From Pricia antarctica (GTDB taxonomy: Bacteria > Bacteroidota > Bacteroidia > Flavobacteriales > Flavobacteriaceae): DNA of 64,000 nucleotides. The DNA is taken from contig NZ_FNAO01000005.1 of NCBI RefSeq assembly GCF_900101815.1, positions 62,001-126,000 of the forward strand, written 5' to 3'. Positions 23,659 to 31,344 of the stretch are shown piece after piece. The notes beneath the pieces were generated by a model. It ran no database searches and was not told the origin of the DNA. It saw nothing but the letters and a program-made list of their open reading frames with translations. The position numbers and the translations under genes are program-made. Numbering within the stretch: position 1 is the first letter of the stretch; every line of letters starts with the position of its first letter.

Positions 23659-24615
23659 CTACCGCCACCCCTCCCAAATCAAGGCCGCCGCTCCACAAAT
23701 GGCTGCGGTCTTGCCTTCCATCCCCGAAGTCAGGATCTTTACCTTCCCCTTATAGACTTCCAATAAATCTTCCTCGAAATAGGTTTGAAGCGGATCAAAG
23801 ATCAGTTTGCCGCTATTGACAAGGCCACCCATTATAAAAAAGGCTTCGGGCTGTGTAAACGCGGTAAAATTCGCCAATGCCAATGCCATGGTCTTAGCGG
23901 TATAATCAAAGGCCTTTAGGGCAATGGGGTCGCCCTCTTCGGCAGCTTTGGTAATGTCCTCGCCGTGGAGGTCGTTGTAGGCGATGTCCCGAAACCGGCT
24001 ATCGTCCATATACTTGCACAACATATAAAGTATGGTGCGTTTTAGGCCCGTAGCGGAAACGTAGGCTTCCAGTCCGCCCTTGACGTTCAGGCCGGTCAAC
24101 CGGCCATCGCCCAAGGTCATATCGACATGGCCGAGTTCGCCCGCGAAACCGTCATAGCCTTCGATCAATTTTCCATTGGCGACGATGCCCGCCCCGAGAC
24201 CAGTGCCCAGAGTGATGACGATAAAATCGTTCATGCCCTTGGCGTTGCCAAAGAGCATTTCGCCCAATGCGGCCGCACTGGCATCATTCATGATTCGCAT
24301 GGGGAGGTCGATGCGTTGTTTTAATTTTTCCAATAAGGGCACAGAACCTTTCCATTTGAGGTTGGCGGCGTTCTCTATGGTACCGTTTCTGCTCGATGCA
24401 TTGGGCGCACCGATACCGCAGCCGATAAGGTTTACTGGCGATTTGATTTTCGCTTTCAGTTCGTAAATCCCACCAACTATCCTATCTAAAAAATCGTCGA
24501 AATTCTCGAATTCCTGTGTCCTGAAAAAGAGTTTTTCATGGCATACGCCCTTTTTATCCACTAACCCGATCTTGGTCTGGGTGCCGCCTATGTCTATTCC
24601 TGCTACTAGATCCAT
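23659..24615 (-). CDS. ROK-family protein, glucokinase-like but without the zinc Cys
   Basis: The 318-residue protein has the ROK/ASKHA fold: DIGGTQTKIGLV phosphate-binding loop (7-18), GCGIGAPN, MNDASAAALGE with the catalytic Asp near residue 106, ITLGTGLGAGIV, and GFAGELGHVDMTLGDGRL. ROK kinases phosphorylate glucose, mannose or N-acetyl sugars. The zinc motif that follows GH (C-x-C-G-x2-G-C-x-E) is absent; the equivalent stretch is RLTGLNVKGGLEAYVSATGL. The paired catalytic residues are kept. A degenerate second copy lies at 19698-20274. The promoter at 24650-24692 is shared with the divergent USP remnant. Confidence 0.88.
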   Translation of the reverse strand: MDLVAGIDIGGTQTKIGLVDKKGVCHEKLFFRTQEFENFDDFLDRIVGGIYELKAKIKSPVNLIGCGIGAPNASSRNGTIENAANLKWKGSVPLLEKLKQRIDLPMRIMNDASAAALGEMLFGNAKGMNDFIVITLGTGLGAGIVANGKLIEGYDGFAGELGHVDMTLGDGRLTGLNVKGGLEAYVSATGLKRTILYMLCKYMDDSRFRDIAYNDLHGEDITKAAEEGDPIALKAFDYTAKTMALALANFTAFTQPEAFFIMGGLVNSGKLIFDPLQTYFEEDLLEVYKGKVKILTSGMEGKTAAICGAAALIWEGWR

Positions 24616-24649
24616 ATACCGCTAATTTATGAAGTATCCTTTTGAACTT

Positions 24650-24723
24650 CAATAATAGGATATCATTTCTAAATCAGGAATGACAGCGGTCATGTTTTTC
24701 CTTAAAACGGAAACTTATTTTTG
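24650..24723. promoter_or_regulatory. Bidirectional Crp/Fnr-type promoter, ROK gene and USP remnant
   Basis: TGACAGCGGTCA (24681-24692). Forward: 23 nt, then TATTTTTG (24716-24723). Reverse: 23 nt, then TATTATTG (24650-24657) for the ROK gene. Confidence 0.75.
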
Positions 24724-24749
24724 TTCAGAACGATAAAAAACTTCGTGTC

Positions 24750-25397
24750 ATGAACAAAATTTCGACAATATTAGTCCCTTTCGACTTTTCTGAAAGTGCT
24801 AAAAAAGCATTAGAATATGCTGTAGCCTTCACGGGACGTGATGATGATATACAAATTGTATTGGCCCATGTTTCGGGACATGGCAATTTTTAGCTGCTTC
24901 CCGAAAATTTTACAAAGTTACAGGCAAAATATAGCAGAGTACTTAAAAATAAATTGGAATGGACGACCCGAGGCGGGTCGCTGACCCAAGCCCTGTTGAA
25001 CATACAAAAAACCCAAGAGATAGACCTTGTAATCATGGGTACCTTTGGCACCAATACCGAGAGCGATACCGAACACACCAATACCTCAAAACTTGTACTG
25101 AAGGCCGATTGCCCTGTTCTAGTAGTACCAAGGGGCCATAAAGATTTTCAAATGAAGCGCATAGCCTTGGTACTTGGAAAAGAGGAAATAGACGATACCA
25201 AGGCGCTGGGCACCTAATTGGAGGTCGCCCGAAGGTTCAACGCCAAGGTACATGTCGTAACGATCGAGAACCGGGCTGAAAGTTATGGCTATTCGGAGGA
25301 AGAGGAAAAGAACGAGAATGCCATTGCGTATTATCTCGAAAATTTTTATGCCGAACGTGTCTTTGTTAAAAACAAGGATGTGGTGGAATTGAGGTAG
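24750..25397 (+). pseudogene. Universal stress protein with three stop codons
   Basis: The frame starts MNKISTILVPFDFSESAKKA and stops at 24891-24893 after VSGHGNF. It continues as LLPENFTKLQAKYSRVLKNK, the segment IQKTQEIDLVIMGTFGTNTE, KADCPVLVVPRGHKDFQMKR, a second stop (25215-25217), then VARRFNAKVHVVTIENRAES and a third stop after NKDVVELR. All parts are in a single frame and only stop codons interrupt it. This USP type differs from the tandem array: domain 1 lacks the full G-2x-G-9x-G motif. The C-terminal 60 residues are missing. Confidence 0.85.
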
Positions 25398-25432
25398 AAC
25401 ATACTATTCATACCATATTTTTTATCTTTGAA

Positions 25433-25440
25433 AAAGATAG
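25433..25440 (+). promoter_or_regulatory. -7 box of the Crp/Fnr regulator gene
   Basis: TATCTTTG is a perfect match to the Bacteroidota -7 element. No operator lies 23 nt upstream, so the regulator gene appears not to use the class II design of its neighbours. Confidence 0.55.
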
Positions 25441-25463
25441 TGATACAATTATAAACACCGCCA

Positions 25464-26102
25464 ATGATCCAAGACCTTAAAGAAAACTACGGACATATTT
25501 TCGAGCAAGATCTGTTGAACGAGATCAACAAAGTTGCCATTATTAAAGAAATACCGGAAGGCACCAAATTGATGGAAATAGGAGACTATATCAAATCCAT
25601 GCCCCTTTTGGTATCAGGCGTTATCAAGGTTTTGCGCGAAGATGATAACGGCGACGAACTTTTATTGTATTTTCTTGAAAATGGGGACACCTGTGCCATG
25701 ACGCTGAACTGCTGCATGACACACACTAAAAGTGAAATCAGGGCGATTGCCGAGACCGATTCAAAATTGATCATGGTGCCCATTCAAAACATGGAGGAAT
25801 GGATGGCCAAATATAGCTCGTGGCGAAATTTTGTACTACAGAGTTATAACAATAGAATGAACGAACTCTTGGAAACCCTTGACAGCATTGCCTTTCTGAA
25901 TATGGACCAACGCTTGCTGAAATATCTGGGCGATAAGGCTCGGGTAACGAAAAGCATGATCATTCGCAGTACCCATCAAGAAATCGCCTACGAACTACAC
26001 ACTTCGAGGGTTGTGGTTTCCCGCTTGTTAAAAAAATTGGAAAACATGGGCAAAATTGTCTTGAACCGCAATCACATCAAAATTCTCGATCTAGGATTGT
26101 AG
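25464..26102 (+). CDS. Crp/Fnr-family transcription regulator with an NtcA-like recognition helix
   Basis: The 212-residue protein has the cyclic-nucleotide-binding-like beta-roll (about 20-115), a long dimer helix (115-145) and a winged helix-turn-helix (150-205). The roll has Cys77, Cys83 and Cys84 (CAMTLNCCMTHTKSEIRA), typical of Bacteroidota members and a possible redox or sulfur sensing site. It lacks the Arg-Ser pair of cAMP binding. The recognition helix reads TSRVVVSRLLKKL: Arg182, Val183, Arg187. In E. coli Crp and Fnr the residue matching Val183 is Glu; NtcA has Val there and binds GTA-N8-TAC. Palindromes of exactly that form precede the cytochrome c gene (26809) and the TolC gene (28577), both just downstream. 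Confidence 0.9.
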   Translation: MIQDLKENYGHIFEQDLLNEINKVAIIKEIPEGTKLMEIGDYIKSMPLLVSGVIKVLREDDNGDELLLYFLENGDTCAMTLNCCMTHTKSEIRAIAETDSKLIMVPIQNMEEWMAKYSSWRNFVLQSYNNRMNELLETLDSIAFLNMDQRLLKYLGDKARVTKSMIIRSTHQEIAYELHTSRVVVSRLLKKLENMGKIVLNRNHIKILDLGL

Positions 26103-26249
26103 GGTTTTAATAATGTTCTTTTATCTTGGTCGAATCAAGTCGTGTCAACTAGGAGCGGAAAACCTCGTTTTTGGGCCTTGATCGACACGTTTCAATTTGG
26201 CTGCCTAACTTAACTCATAACTTCTATAGGTAACCGATATTACTGCCCC

Positions 26250-26640
26250 ATGTATTTTCTAGCCCTAATTCTGGCTCTATTGTAAAGATGATTATGGGGA
26301 TAATTGAAATTGGGTACGTCGATCCTCGTTACCGGTATCGTTCTTGGTTTGATGTTGGGTGGTGGCTCCATTTTGACCGTTCCCGTTTTAGTGTATCTCT
26401 TATACATCAATCCCGTAGTCGCGACCCCCTATTCGCTTTTTGTGGTCTGGGTTTCTTCTTTAGTTGGTGCCTTGCGGAATATATAAAAGGGGTTTGTCGA
26501 TTTTCGAACGGCCATCGTTTTTTCCATTCCCGCGTTTATCGCTGTTTACGTTACGCGGAAGTATTTGGTGACCGCCATTCCAGAGAAACTTTTTACTGTT
26601 GGAAGTTCTTTGGTAACGAAAGACGCATTTCATAGAGTTG
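26250..26640 (+). pseudogene. TauE/SafE (TSUP) sulfite exporter family, broken
   Basis: A start MYFLALILALL is followed by stops. Then LKLGTSILVTGIVLGLMLGG, GSILTVPVLVYLLYINPVVA and TPYSLFVVWVSSLVGALRNI read as the first three helices of a TSUP transporter. A frameshift near 26486 is followed by KGFVDFRTAIVFSIPAFIAV and YVTRKYLVTAIPEKLF in another frame, then the similarity fades. About half of the gene is missing. In related flavobacteria such exporters sit beside Crp regulators and persulfide-handling genes. Confidence 0.75.
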
Positions 26641-26766
26641 CACAGGGCGAAAAGCGTTTCACAGAAGTAACTTATGATACAGATTTTCAAGTATGTATAC
26701 CTTTGAACCATAGAATTTCTATATTGCCTGCTTCAACTACCTACGGTCGACTTTTCAAGGTCGACC

Positions 26767-26809
26767 TGATATAAATCATTTCTCGGCCCAAAACAAAATC
26801 CGAGTTTTG
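26767..26809 (+). promoter_or_regulatory. P1 of the cytochrome c gene (TGA-type operator)
   Basis: TGATATAAATCA (26767-26778) is followed after 23 nt by GAGTTTTG (26802-26809), one base off the -7 consensus. The calculated start site (about 26814) lies inside the second palindrome at 26809-26822. Confidence 0.55.
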
Positions 26810-26852
26810 TAACCTTTGTTACGGTACAGGTTTATAGGTGGTTGTAACATTA
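26809..26852 (+). promoter_or_regulatory. P2 of the cytochrome c gene (GTAAC-type operator)
   Basis: The perfect palindrome GTAACCTTTGTTAC (26809-26822) is followed by TAACATTA (26845-26852) at exactly the same centre-to-box distance as the TGA-type operators. The start site is near 26857, 22 nt before the ATG. Confidence 0.6.
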
Positions 26853-26878
26853 CATAGCTAACCTTGAAATTAGTTTTA

Positions 26879-27874
26879 ATGAAACAGATCATCCTTTTAT
26901 CCGTACTTCTATTCTTGGCCAGTTGCAAGGATAAATCGAAAACCGTACCCATCGATACAACCTCCGAAAACGAATTCGCCCGAACGGGAGAAAACCATCC
27001 CGGAAAGCAGATCTTGGAAACGGAATGCTACATCTGCCACAATCCGAAGGAATCCGAAGAAAGTATGATCGCACCGCCCATGATCGTCATTAAAAGGCAC
27101 TATATCGCCGAGAACACAACTAAAGATCAATTTACGGAAGATCTTATCAAATGGGTCAACGACCCTGAAACGGAATCAAAGATACCCGCAGCCCATAAAA
27201 GGTTCGGTGCCATGCCCTACATACCCTATCCTGATGATGCCATTGCACAGGTAGCGGATTATCTCTATGATTATGAAGTCGAAAAGCCGGTTTGGTTCGA
27301 TGCGCATTTCGAATCCGTACACGGAAAAGGAAAGAGAATTGGAAAACGCAAAATGCAAACAGCGGAACCACCTCAAGACAAATATGCTAAAATCGGTATG
27401 GAATATGCCTTGGCCGCCAAAGGGGCTTTAGGCAAAAATTTGATGAAGGCCATTCAGCAAAACGGGACGGTCGGGGCCGTCGCGTTTTGTAATGTGAAGG
27501 CGTTGCCCTTAACGGATAGTATATCGATCATGAAAAACGCAATCATCAAAAGGGTGTCGGACAAACCTCGGAATCCTGATAACGCGGCAGATATGGAAGA
27601 GTTGGGCTATATTAGGTATTTCAAGAAATTAACGGCCGCAGGAAAGCAACCGAAGCCCGTTGTAAAAACGGAAAATGGCGAAGTGGACTTTTATTTTCCC
27701 ATTACCACCAACGCCATGTGCCTGCAATGCCACGGAAAACCCAACGATCAGATTCAACCGGCAACCTTGTCCGCCTTGAAAAATCTTTACCCCGCGGATA
27801 AGGCGGTTGGCTATGGGGAGAATGAAGTACGGGGACTTTGGGCCATTAATTTTGATAAGGAAAGCGTAGAATAG
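26879..27874 (+). CDS. Lipoprotein cytochrome c with a DUF3365 (Tll0287-like) domain
   Basis: The start at the ATG at 26879 gives a lipoprotein leader (ILLSVLLFLASC) and a mature Cys. The first domain (about 30-130) has the heme motif CYICH with a Met-containing distal part, a cytochrome c type. The second (about 165-325) is DUF3365/Tll0287-like, with its own CLQCH heme motif near residue 285. The protein would sit in the periplasm, lipid-anchored, as a diheme electron carrier or redox sensor. It has tandem promoters with two operator types. The longer frame starting at TTG 26864 is not needed. Confidence 0.88.
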   Translation: MKQIILLSVLLFLASCKDKSKTVPIDTTSENEFARTGENHPGKQILETECYICHNPKESEESMIAPPMIVIKRHYIAENTTKDQFTEDLIKWVNDPETESKIPAAHKRFGAMPYIPYPDDAIAQVADYLYDYEVEKPVWFDAHFESVHGKGKRIGKRKMQTAEPPQDKYAKIGMEYALAAKGALGKNLMKAIQQNGTVGAVAFCNVKALPLTDSISIMKNAIIKRVSDKPRNPDNAADMEELGYIRYFKKLTAAGKQPKPVVKTENGEVDFYFPITTNAMCLQCHGKPNDQIQPATLSALKNLYPADKAVGYGENEVRGLWAINFDKESVE

Positions 27875-27885
27875 ATATAAATCCT

Positions 27886-28062
27886 TTGGGCTTAATCGGC
27901 GGCATTTCTTGGCATTCAACGATACTTTATTATCATTTGGTCAAAGACACTTTGGCATACGTACTCTTGGCCTTGGCCTCGGTGTTTCTAGTGACCGATT
28001 TTATCAGTTTTTGTCCGTTATACAGCATTTTCGGTCTTAGTACATGCAAGGTCAAAGAGTGA
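27886..28062 (+). pseudogene. In-frame chimera of Asp/Glu racemase and DUF2892 fragments
   Basis: The frame opens LGLIGGISWHSTILYYHLV, the start of an aspartate/glutamate racemase (GLIGGMSWESTxxYY). It then continues without a break as KDTLAYVLLALASVFLVTDF, then ISFCPLYSIFGLSTCKVKE, the end of a DUF2892 inner-membrane protein. DUF2892 proteins often accompany rhodaneses. Both genes are truncated; the join is in frame. No start codon or promoter is obvious. Confidence 0.65.
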
Positions 28063-28121
28063 TTCCGGTTTCCGAAAGGAATAGTTCAAAACAAATTCAA
28101 TTAAACCCAAACTTTAAATAA

Positions 28122-28259
28122 ATGATCTTAAAATTGATTTTACCCTTGGTCTCATGGGGAAACGGAACCATGATGATCGCAATTTTCGCATTGGTATGTG
28201 CGGTTCTTATAGGAACCGTAATCGCCATGATGTCGGGCGGGAAAAAGAAAAAGGAGTGA
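28122..28259 (+). CDS. Small membrane protein, 45 residues
   Basis: The frame encodes MILKLILPLVSWGNGTMMIA, then IFALVCAVLIGTVIAMMSGG and KKKKE: one membrane helix and a basic cytoplasmic end. Its stop overlaps the GTG start of the DUF6132 gene (GTGA), pointing to coupled translation. The family is not recognised, but a short protein of this type commonly precedes DUF6132 in flavobacteria. Confidence 0.6.
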   Translation: MILKLILPLVSWGNGTMMIAIFALVCAVLIGTVIAMMSGGKKKKE

Positions 28260-28450
28260 CGAAAAAGACAATATTGCTAACGATTATAGGTGTGGTGGTC
28301 GGTGCAGTTGCAGGCTACATTTATTACGTTGAAATTGGCTGTTCGAGCGGAACCTGTGCCATAACGTCAAAACCTCTGAACAGCAGTTTATATGGTGGAC
28401 TTTGGGGCGGATTGTTGTTCAGTATGTTCGTAAAATCCCCAAAAAACTGA
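28256..28450 (+). CDS. DUF6132 small membrane protein
   Basis: The GTG at 28256 starts a 64-residue protein, MTKKTILLTIIGVVVGAVAG, then YIYYVEIGCSSGTCAITSKP, LNSSLYGGLWGGLLFSMF. It has two membrane helices around a short loop with two Cys, GCSSGTCAITSKP, the typical DUF6132 pattern. The Cys pair suggests redox or sulfur chemistry; the function is unproven. It ends before a strong terminator. Confidence 0.75.
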   Translation: MTKKTILLTIIGVVVGAVAGYIYYVEIGCSSGTCAITSKPLNSSLYGGLWGGLLFSMFVKSPKN

Positions 28451-28505
28451 GCAGATTTGAAACCGTATTTACCTCTCGGCTGGCTAAGTTTTGTTCGGTC
28501 GATAA

Positions 28506-28538
28506 AAAAGGCACTTCCATAATTTGGAAGTGCCTTTT
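28506..28538 (+). terminator. Rho-independent terminator
   Basis: A 14-bp stem (AAAAGGCACTTCCA with TGGAAGTGCCTTTT) around a 5-nt loop, followed by T-rich sequence, closes the small membrane-protein operon. It may act in both directions. Confidence 0.9.
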
Positions 28539-28576
28539 CGTATTTGATACCCGTTCAAACTATTATTTCGCTTTCT

Positions 28577-28620
28577 GTAACATAGGTTACTGTACAGGCC
28601 ATTTTCCTGCTCTAATTTTG
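28577..28620 (+). promoter_or_regulatory. GTAAC-type promoter for the RND efflux operon
   Basis: The palindrome GTAACATAGGTTAC (28577-28590) is followed by a perfect TAATTTTG (28613-28620), at the same centre-to-box distance as in the other promoters. The start site is near 28625, 15 nt before the ATG. Confidence 0.7.
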
Positions 28621-28639
28621 TCCCAAATAAACTAATGCG

Positions 28640-29938
28640 ATGAAGCACAAACTAGGATGGCTATTATTATTTGCCTTTTATTCGGGAATTGCCCAAGAGG
28701 TGGACCTTATTACCAAGGAAGAAGTTTTATCCAAAGTGAAGGAAAGCAACAACACGCTTAAAATGGCGCAACAAGATGTATTGGCCGCCAAAGGCGATTT
28801 TAATCGGACCAATGCAGTTTTGCTGCCCAACATTAGCGTGTCCCACACGGGTATCGCCACCACAAATCCGCTGATGGCGTTTGGCACAAAACTGAACCAA
28901 GAGATTTTGACAGCGGCCGATTTCGACCCCGATCTGTTAAACAATCCCAGACAGATCGAAGACTACGCTACTAGGGTCGAAGTACAGCAACCTTTACTGA
29001 ATTTCGATGGCATTTTTCAGCGTAAAGCCGCCAAGGCCAAATGGAACGCTGCCGAACTGCAATCCGAACGAAAACAGGACTATTTGGAACTCGAAGTCGA
29101 AAAGGCCTATATGCAACTGCAGCTCGCCTACAAAACGGTGGAAGTTCTAAAAAAGGCCAAAGGGACCGCAATGGAGAACAAGCGTATAGCGGACAACAGC
29201 TTTAAACAGGGCTATCTACAAAAATCAGATGTGTTGGCGGTCGAGGTTCGGGTAACCGAAATCGACAATCAATTGCAATATGCGAAAACCAATATTCTGA
29301 ACGCCAGCAACTATCTCTCCGTTTTGATGGATGGTGACAGCGATCAGATTTTAAGGCCGTCCGATTCATTGTCGGTGGTATACAATACCGTACCCACAGA
29401 GAACCTGTCGGAAAACCGAAAGGACATTTTGGCAATGCATTCAGCTACGGAGGCCTATCGACAAATGCACAAGGCCGACCAGATGTCCTTTTTGCCAAAA
29501 TTGAACGCCTTTGGCACCTATGAGCTGCACGACGATAAAATTTTTCAAGGAGCTGCCAACGGCTATTTGTACGGGGCGGAACTTAAATGGAATATTTTCG
29601 AAGGAGGCCAACGCATCGGAAAAATACAAAAAAGCCAAGCGGAATACGACAAATCGAAATTCCAGTTAGAACAATACAAGGCGGAAAGCCAACTAGAACT
29701 GAACAAGGCCAAACGGGGATTGGAAGATGCCCTGAACAAACTAAAATTGACAAAACTAGCCCTGCAACAATCGGAAGAATCGCTGCGTATCCGAACTAAT
29801 CGATTTGAACAAGGACTTGAAAAAACAACGGATCTGTTGATGGCCGAAACTCAATATTCCCAAAAACGATTGGAATATTACAACACTATTTTTCAGCACA
29901 ATTACGCATTGGCGTACGTGCATTTTTTGATGAAATAA
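28640..29938 (+). CDS. TolC-family outer membrane efflux protein
   Basis: The 432-residue protein has a signal peptide (MKHKLGWLLLFAFYSGIAQ, cleavage after AQ) and the two repeated helical hairpins of TolC proteins: first VKESNNTLKMAQQDVLAAKG with NRTNAVLLPNISVS, then YRQMHKADQMSFLPKLNAFG with LKWNIFEGGQRIGKIQKSQA. The final hairpin ends YYNTIFQHNYALAYVHFL. It forms the outer-membrane exit duct for the RND pump encoded with it. Start: ATG 28640, promoter of the GTAAC type. Confidence 0.92.
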   Translation: MKHKLGWLLLFAFYSGIAQEVDLITKEEVLSKVKESNNTLKMAQQDVLAAKGDFNRTNAVLLPNISVSHTGIATTNPLMAFGTKLNQEILTAADFDPDLLNNPRQIEDYATRVEVQQPLLNFDGIFQRKAAKAKWNAAELQSERKQDYLELEVEKAYMQLQLAYKTVEVLKKAKGTAMENKRIADNSFKQGYLQKSDVLAVEVRVTEIDNQLQYAKTNILNASNYLSVLMDGDSDQILRPSDSLSVVYNTVPTENLSENRKDILAMHSATEAYRQMHKADQMSFLPKLNAFGTYELHDDKIFQGAANGYLYGAELKWNIFEGGQRIGKIQKSQAEYDKSKFQLEQYKAESQLELNKAKRGLEDALNKLKLTKLALQQSEESLRIRTNRFEQGLEKTTDLLMAETQYSQKRLEYYNTIFQHNYALAYVHFLMK

Positions 29939-30022
29939 TGAAAAAAGTGGGCGGTAGGCCTTTGCAGTCGACCGTAAAAAAAATTCTAAATACTCAATAC
30001 TAAGTACTTAATACTAAAACAA

Positions 30023-31105
30023 ATGAAAAACAAAAATTATATACTAGCGGCAGTACTTACCATTACGCTACTACTCGCAAGTTGTGGCGGTGAACATAAG
30101 CAAGCGGTAGCCGATAACTCCCCCGCGGTGGCCGTGCAAGTGAGTACGGTTTCCGAAGATAATAGCAATCCGTTCTTGACGGTTAGTGGCAAGGTAGAAG
30201 CTATCAAAAGTGCCAACATCAGTACCCGAATGATGGGGTATGTGGATAAAATCTATGTGCACGTAGGCGACAAGGTTAAAAACGGACAATTATTGCTGAG
30301 CATCAACAATGCCGATGTTTCTGCTAAACTGGCGCAGGTAAATGCCGGAATAGACGAAGCCCAGGCCGCCTTTAACATTGCCCAGAAAGACTTTAACCGA
30401 TATACCGCATTGTTTCAAGAGAACAGCGCCTCCCAAAAAGAACTGGACGATATGACCGCCAATTACGACATGGCGAAAGCAAGATTGGAATCGGCTACAC
30501 AATTGAAGAACGAGGTCAATGCGCAACTGTCGTACTCGAATATCCGTTCACCTTTTAGCGGGGTCGTGACCAATAAGTTCATCAATGCGGGCGATATGGC
30601 AAATCCGGGGATGCCCTTATTGGAAGTGGAATCCCCCGGAAAATATCAAGTTTTGGCGATGGTGCCTGAATCGGAAATTCTGGAAATTATAAACGATACC
30701 GAAGTAACTGTACAACTAAAAGCATCGGACCAAACAGTCAAGGGAAAAGTGACAGAAATCAGCACATCGGCCAAAAATACAGGCGGACAGTATCTGGTGA
30801 AAGTAGTTTTGGAAAATTCCGATACCAACATTTTATCGGGTATGTACGCTACGGTACAATTTCCTGTGGAACGGAATGTAGCGACCAGTGCAGTCATGGT
30901 CCCCACCCAGGCCCTTGTCGAAAACGGACAGTTAATTGGGGTCTATACCATTAGCCAAAGCAACACCGCCCTCTTGCGCTGGCTGCGTTTGGGGAGAACA
31001 TTTGGGGATAAGGTAGAAGTGCTTGCGGGGCTTTCCGCAGACGAACAATACATTGTTTTGGCGGAAGGCAAATTGTTCAATGGTGCTAAGGTTTCGGTGC
31101 AATGA
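30023..31105 (+). CDS. RND efflux membrane-fusion protein
   Basis: The 360-residue lipoprotein (lipobox LLLASC) has the order typical for AcrA/HlyD adaptors: barrel-sandwich half (SGKVEAIKSANISTRMMGYV), a helical hairpin (residues about 100-160), the second half with SPFSGVVTNKFINAGDMANP, a beta-barrel and the membrane-proximal domain (VPTQALVENGQLIGVYTI). It links the TolC channel to the pump. It lies 84 bp after the TolC gene and 240 bp before the pump gene, with a repeat element between the latter two. Confidence 0.92.
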   Translation: MKNKNYILAAVLTITLLLASCGGEHKQAVADNSPAVAVQVSTVSEDNSNPFLTVSGKVEAIKSANISTRMMGYVDKIYVHVGDKVKNGQLLLSINNADVSAKLAQVNAGIDEAQAAFNIAQKDFNRYTALFQENSASQKELDDMTANYDMAKARLESATQLKNEVNAQLSYSNIRSPFSGVVTNKFINAGDMANPGMPLLEVESPGKYQVLAMVPESEILEIINDTEVTVQLKASDQTVKGKVTEISTSAKNTGGQYLVKVVLENSDTNILSGMYATVQFPVERNVATSAVMVPTQALVENGQLIGVYTISQSNTALLRWLRLGRTFGDKVEVLAGLSADEQYIVLAEGKLFNGAKVSVQ

Positions 31106-31120
31106 TAGAAAGTATTTAAC

Positions 31121-31306
31121 GGCTCCTCCCCTCAGACGAAGGGAGGTGGACTTAAGCGAAGCAAAAAAACGGAGGGGTTGAAAGCCTCAACCATAGCTCC
31201 AAAATTCTGAGTTCGGGTTCAAGCCCAAAAGTTCATGTTCTACCCCTTCCGACCCTGTCCGTATATGACGAACGGGCCCCACCTTACCCAACAAAGGGGA
31301 AGGAGC
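31121..31306. repeat. Intergenic repeat with inverted ends, 186 bp
   Basis: The ends GCTCCTCCCCT (31122-31132) and AGGGGAAGGAGC (31295-31306) are inverted copies with one indel. The sequence between has the motif GACGAAGGGAGGTGGACTTA and similar G/C-rich blocks, typical of dispersed intergenic repeats in Bacteroidota. It separates the adaptor and pump genes but has no coding frame, so the operon may still be read through. Confidence 0.5.
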
Positions 31307-31344
31307 AGAAATTAGCAAAACGCCAAACAAAATAACTAGAAAGA

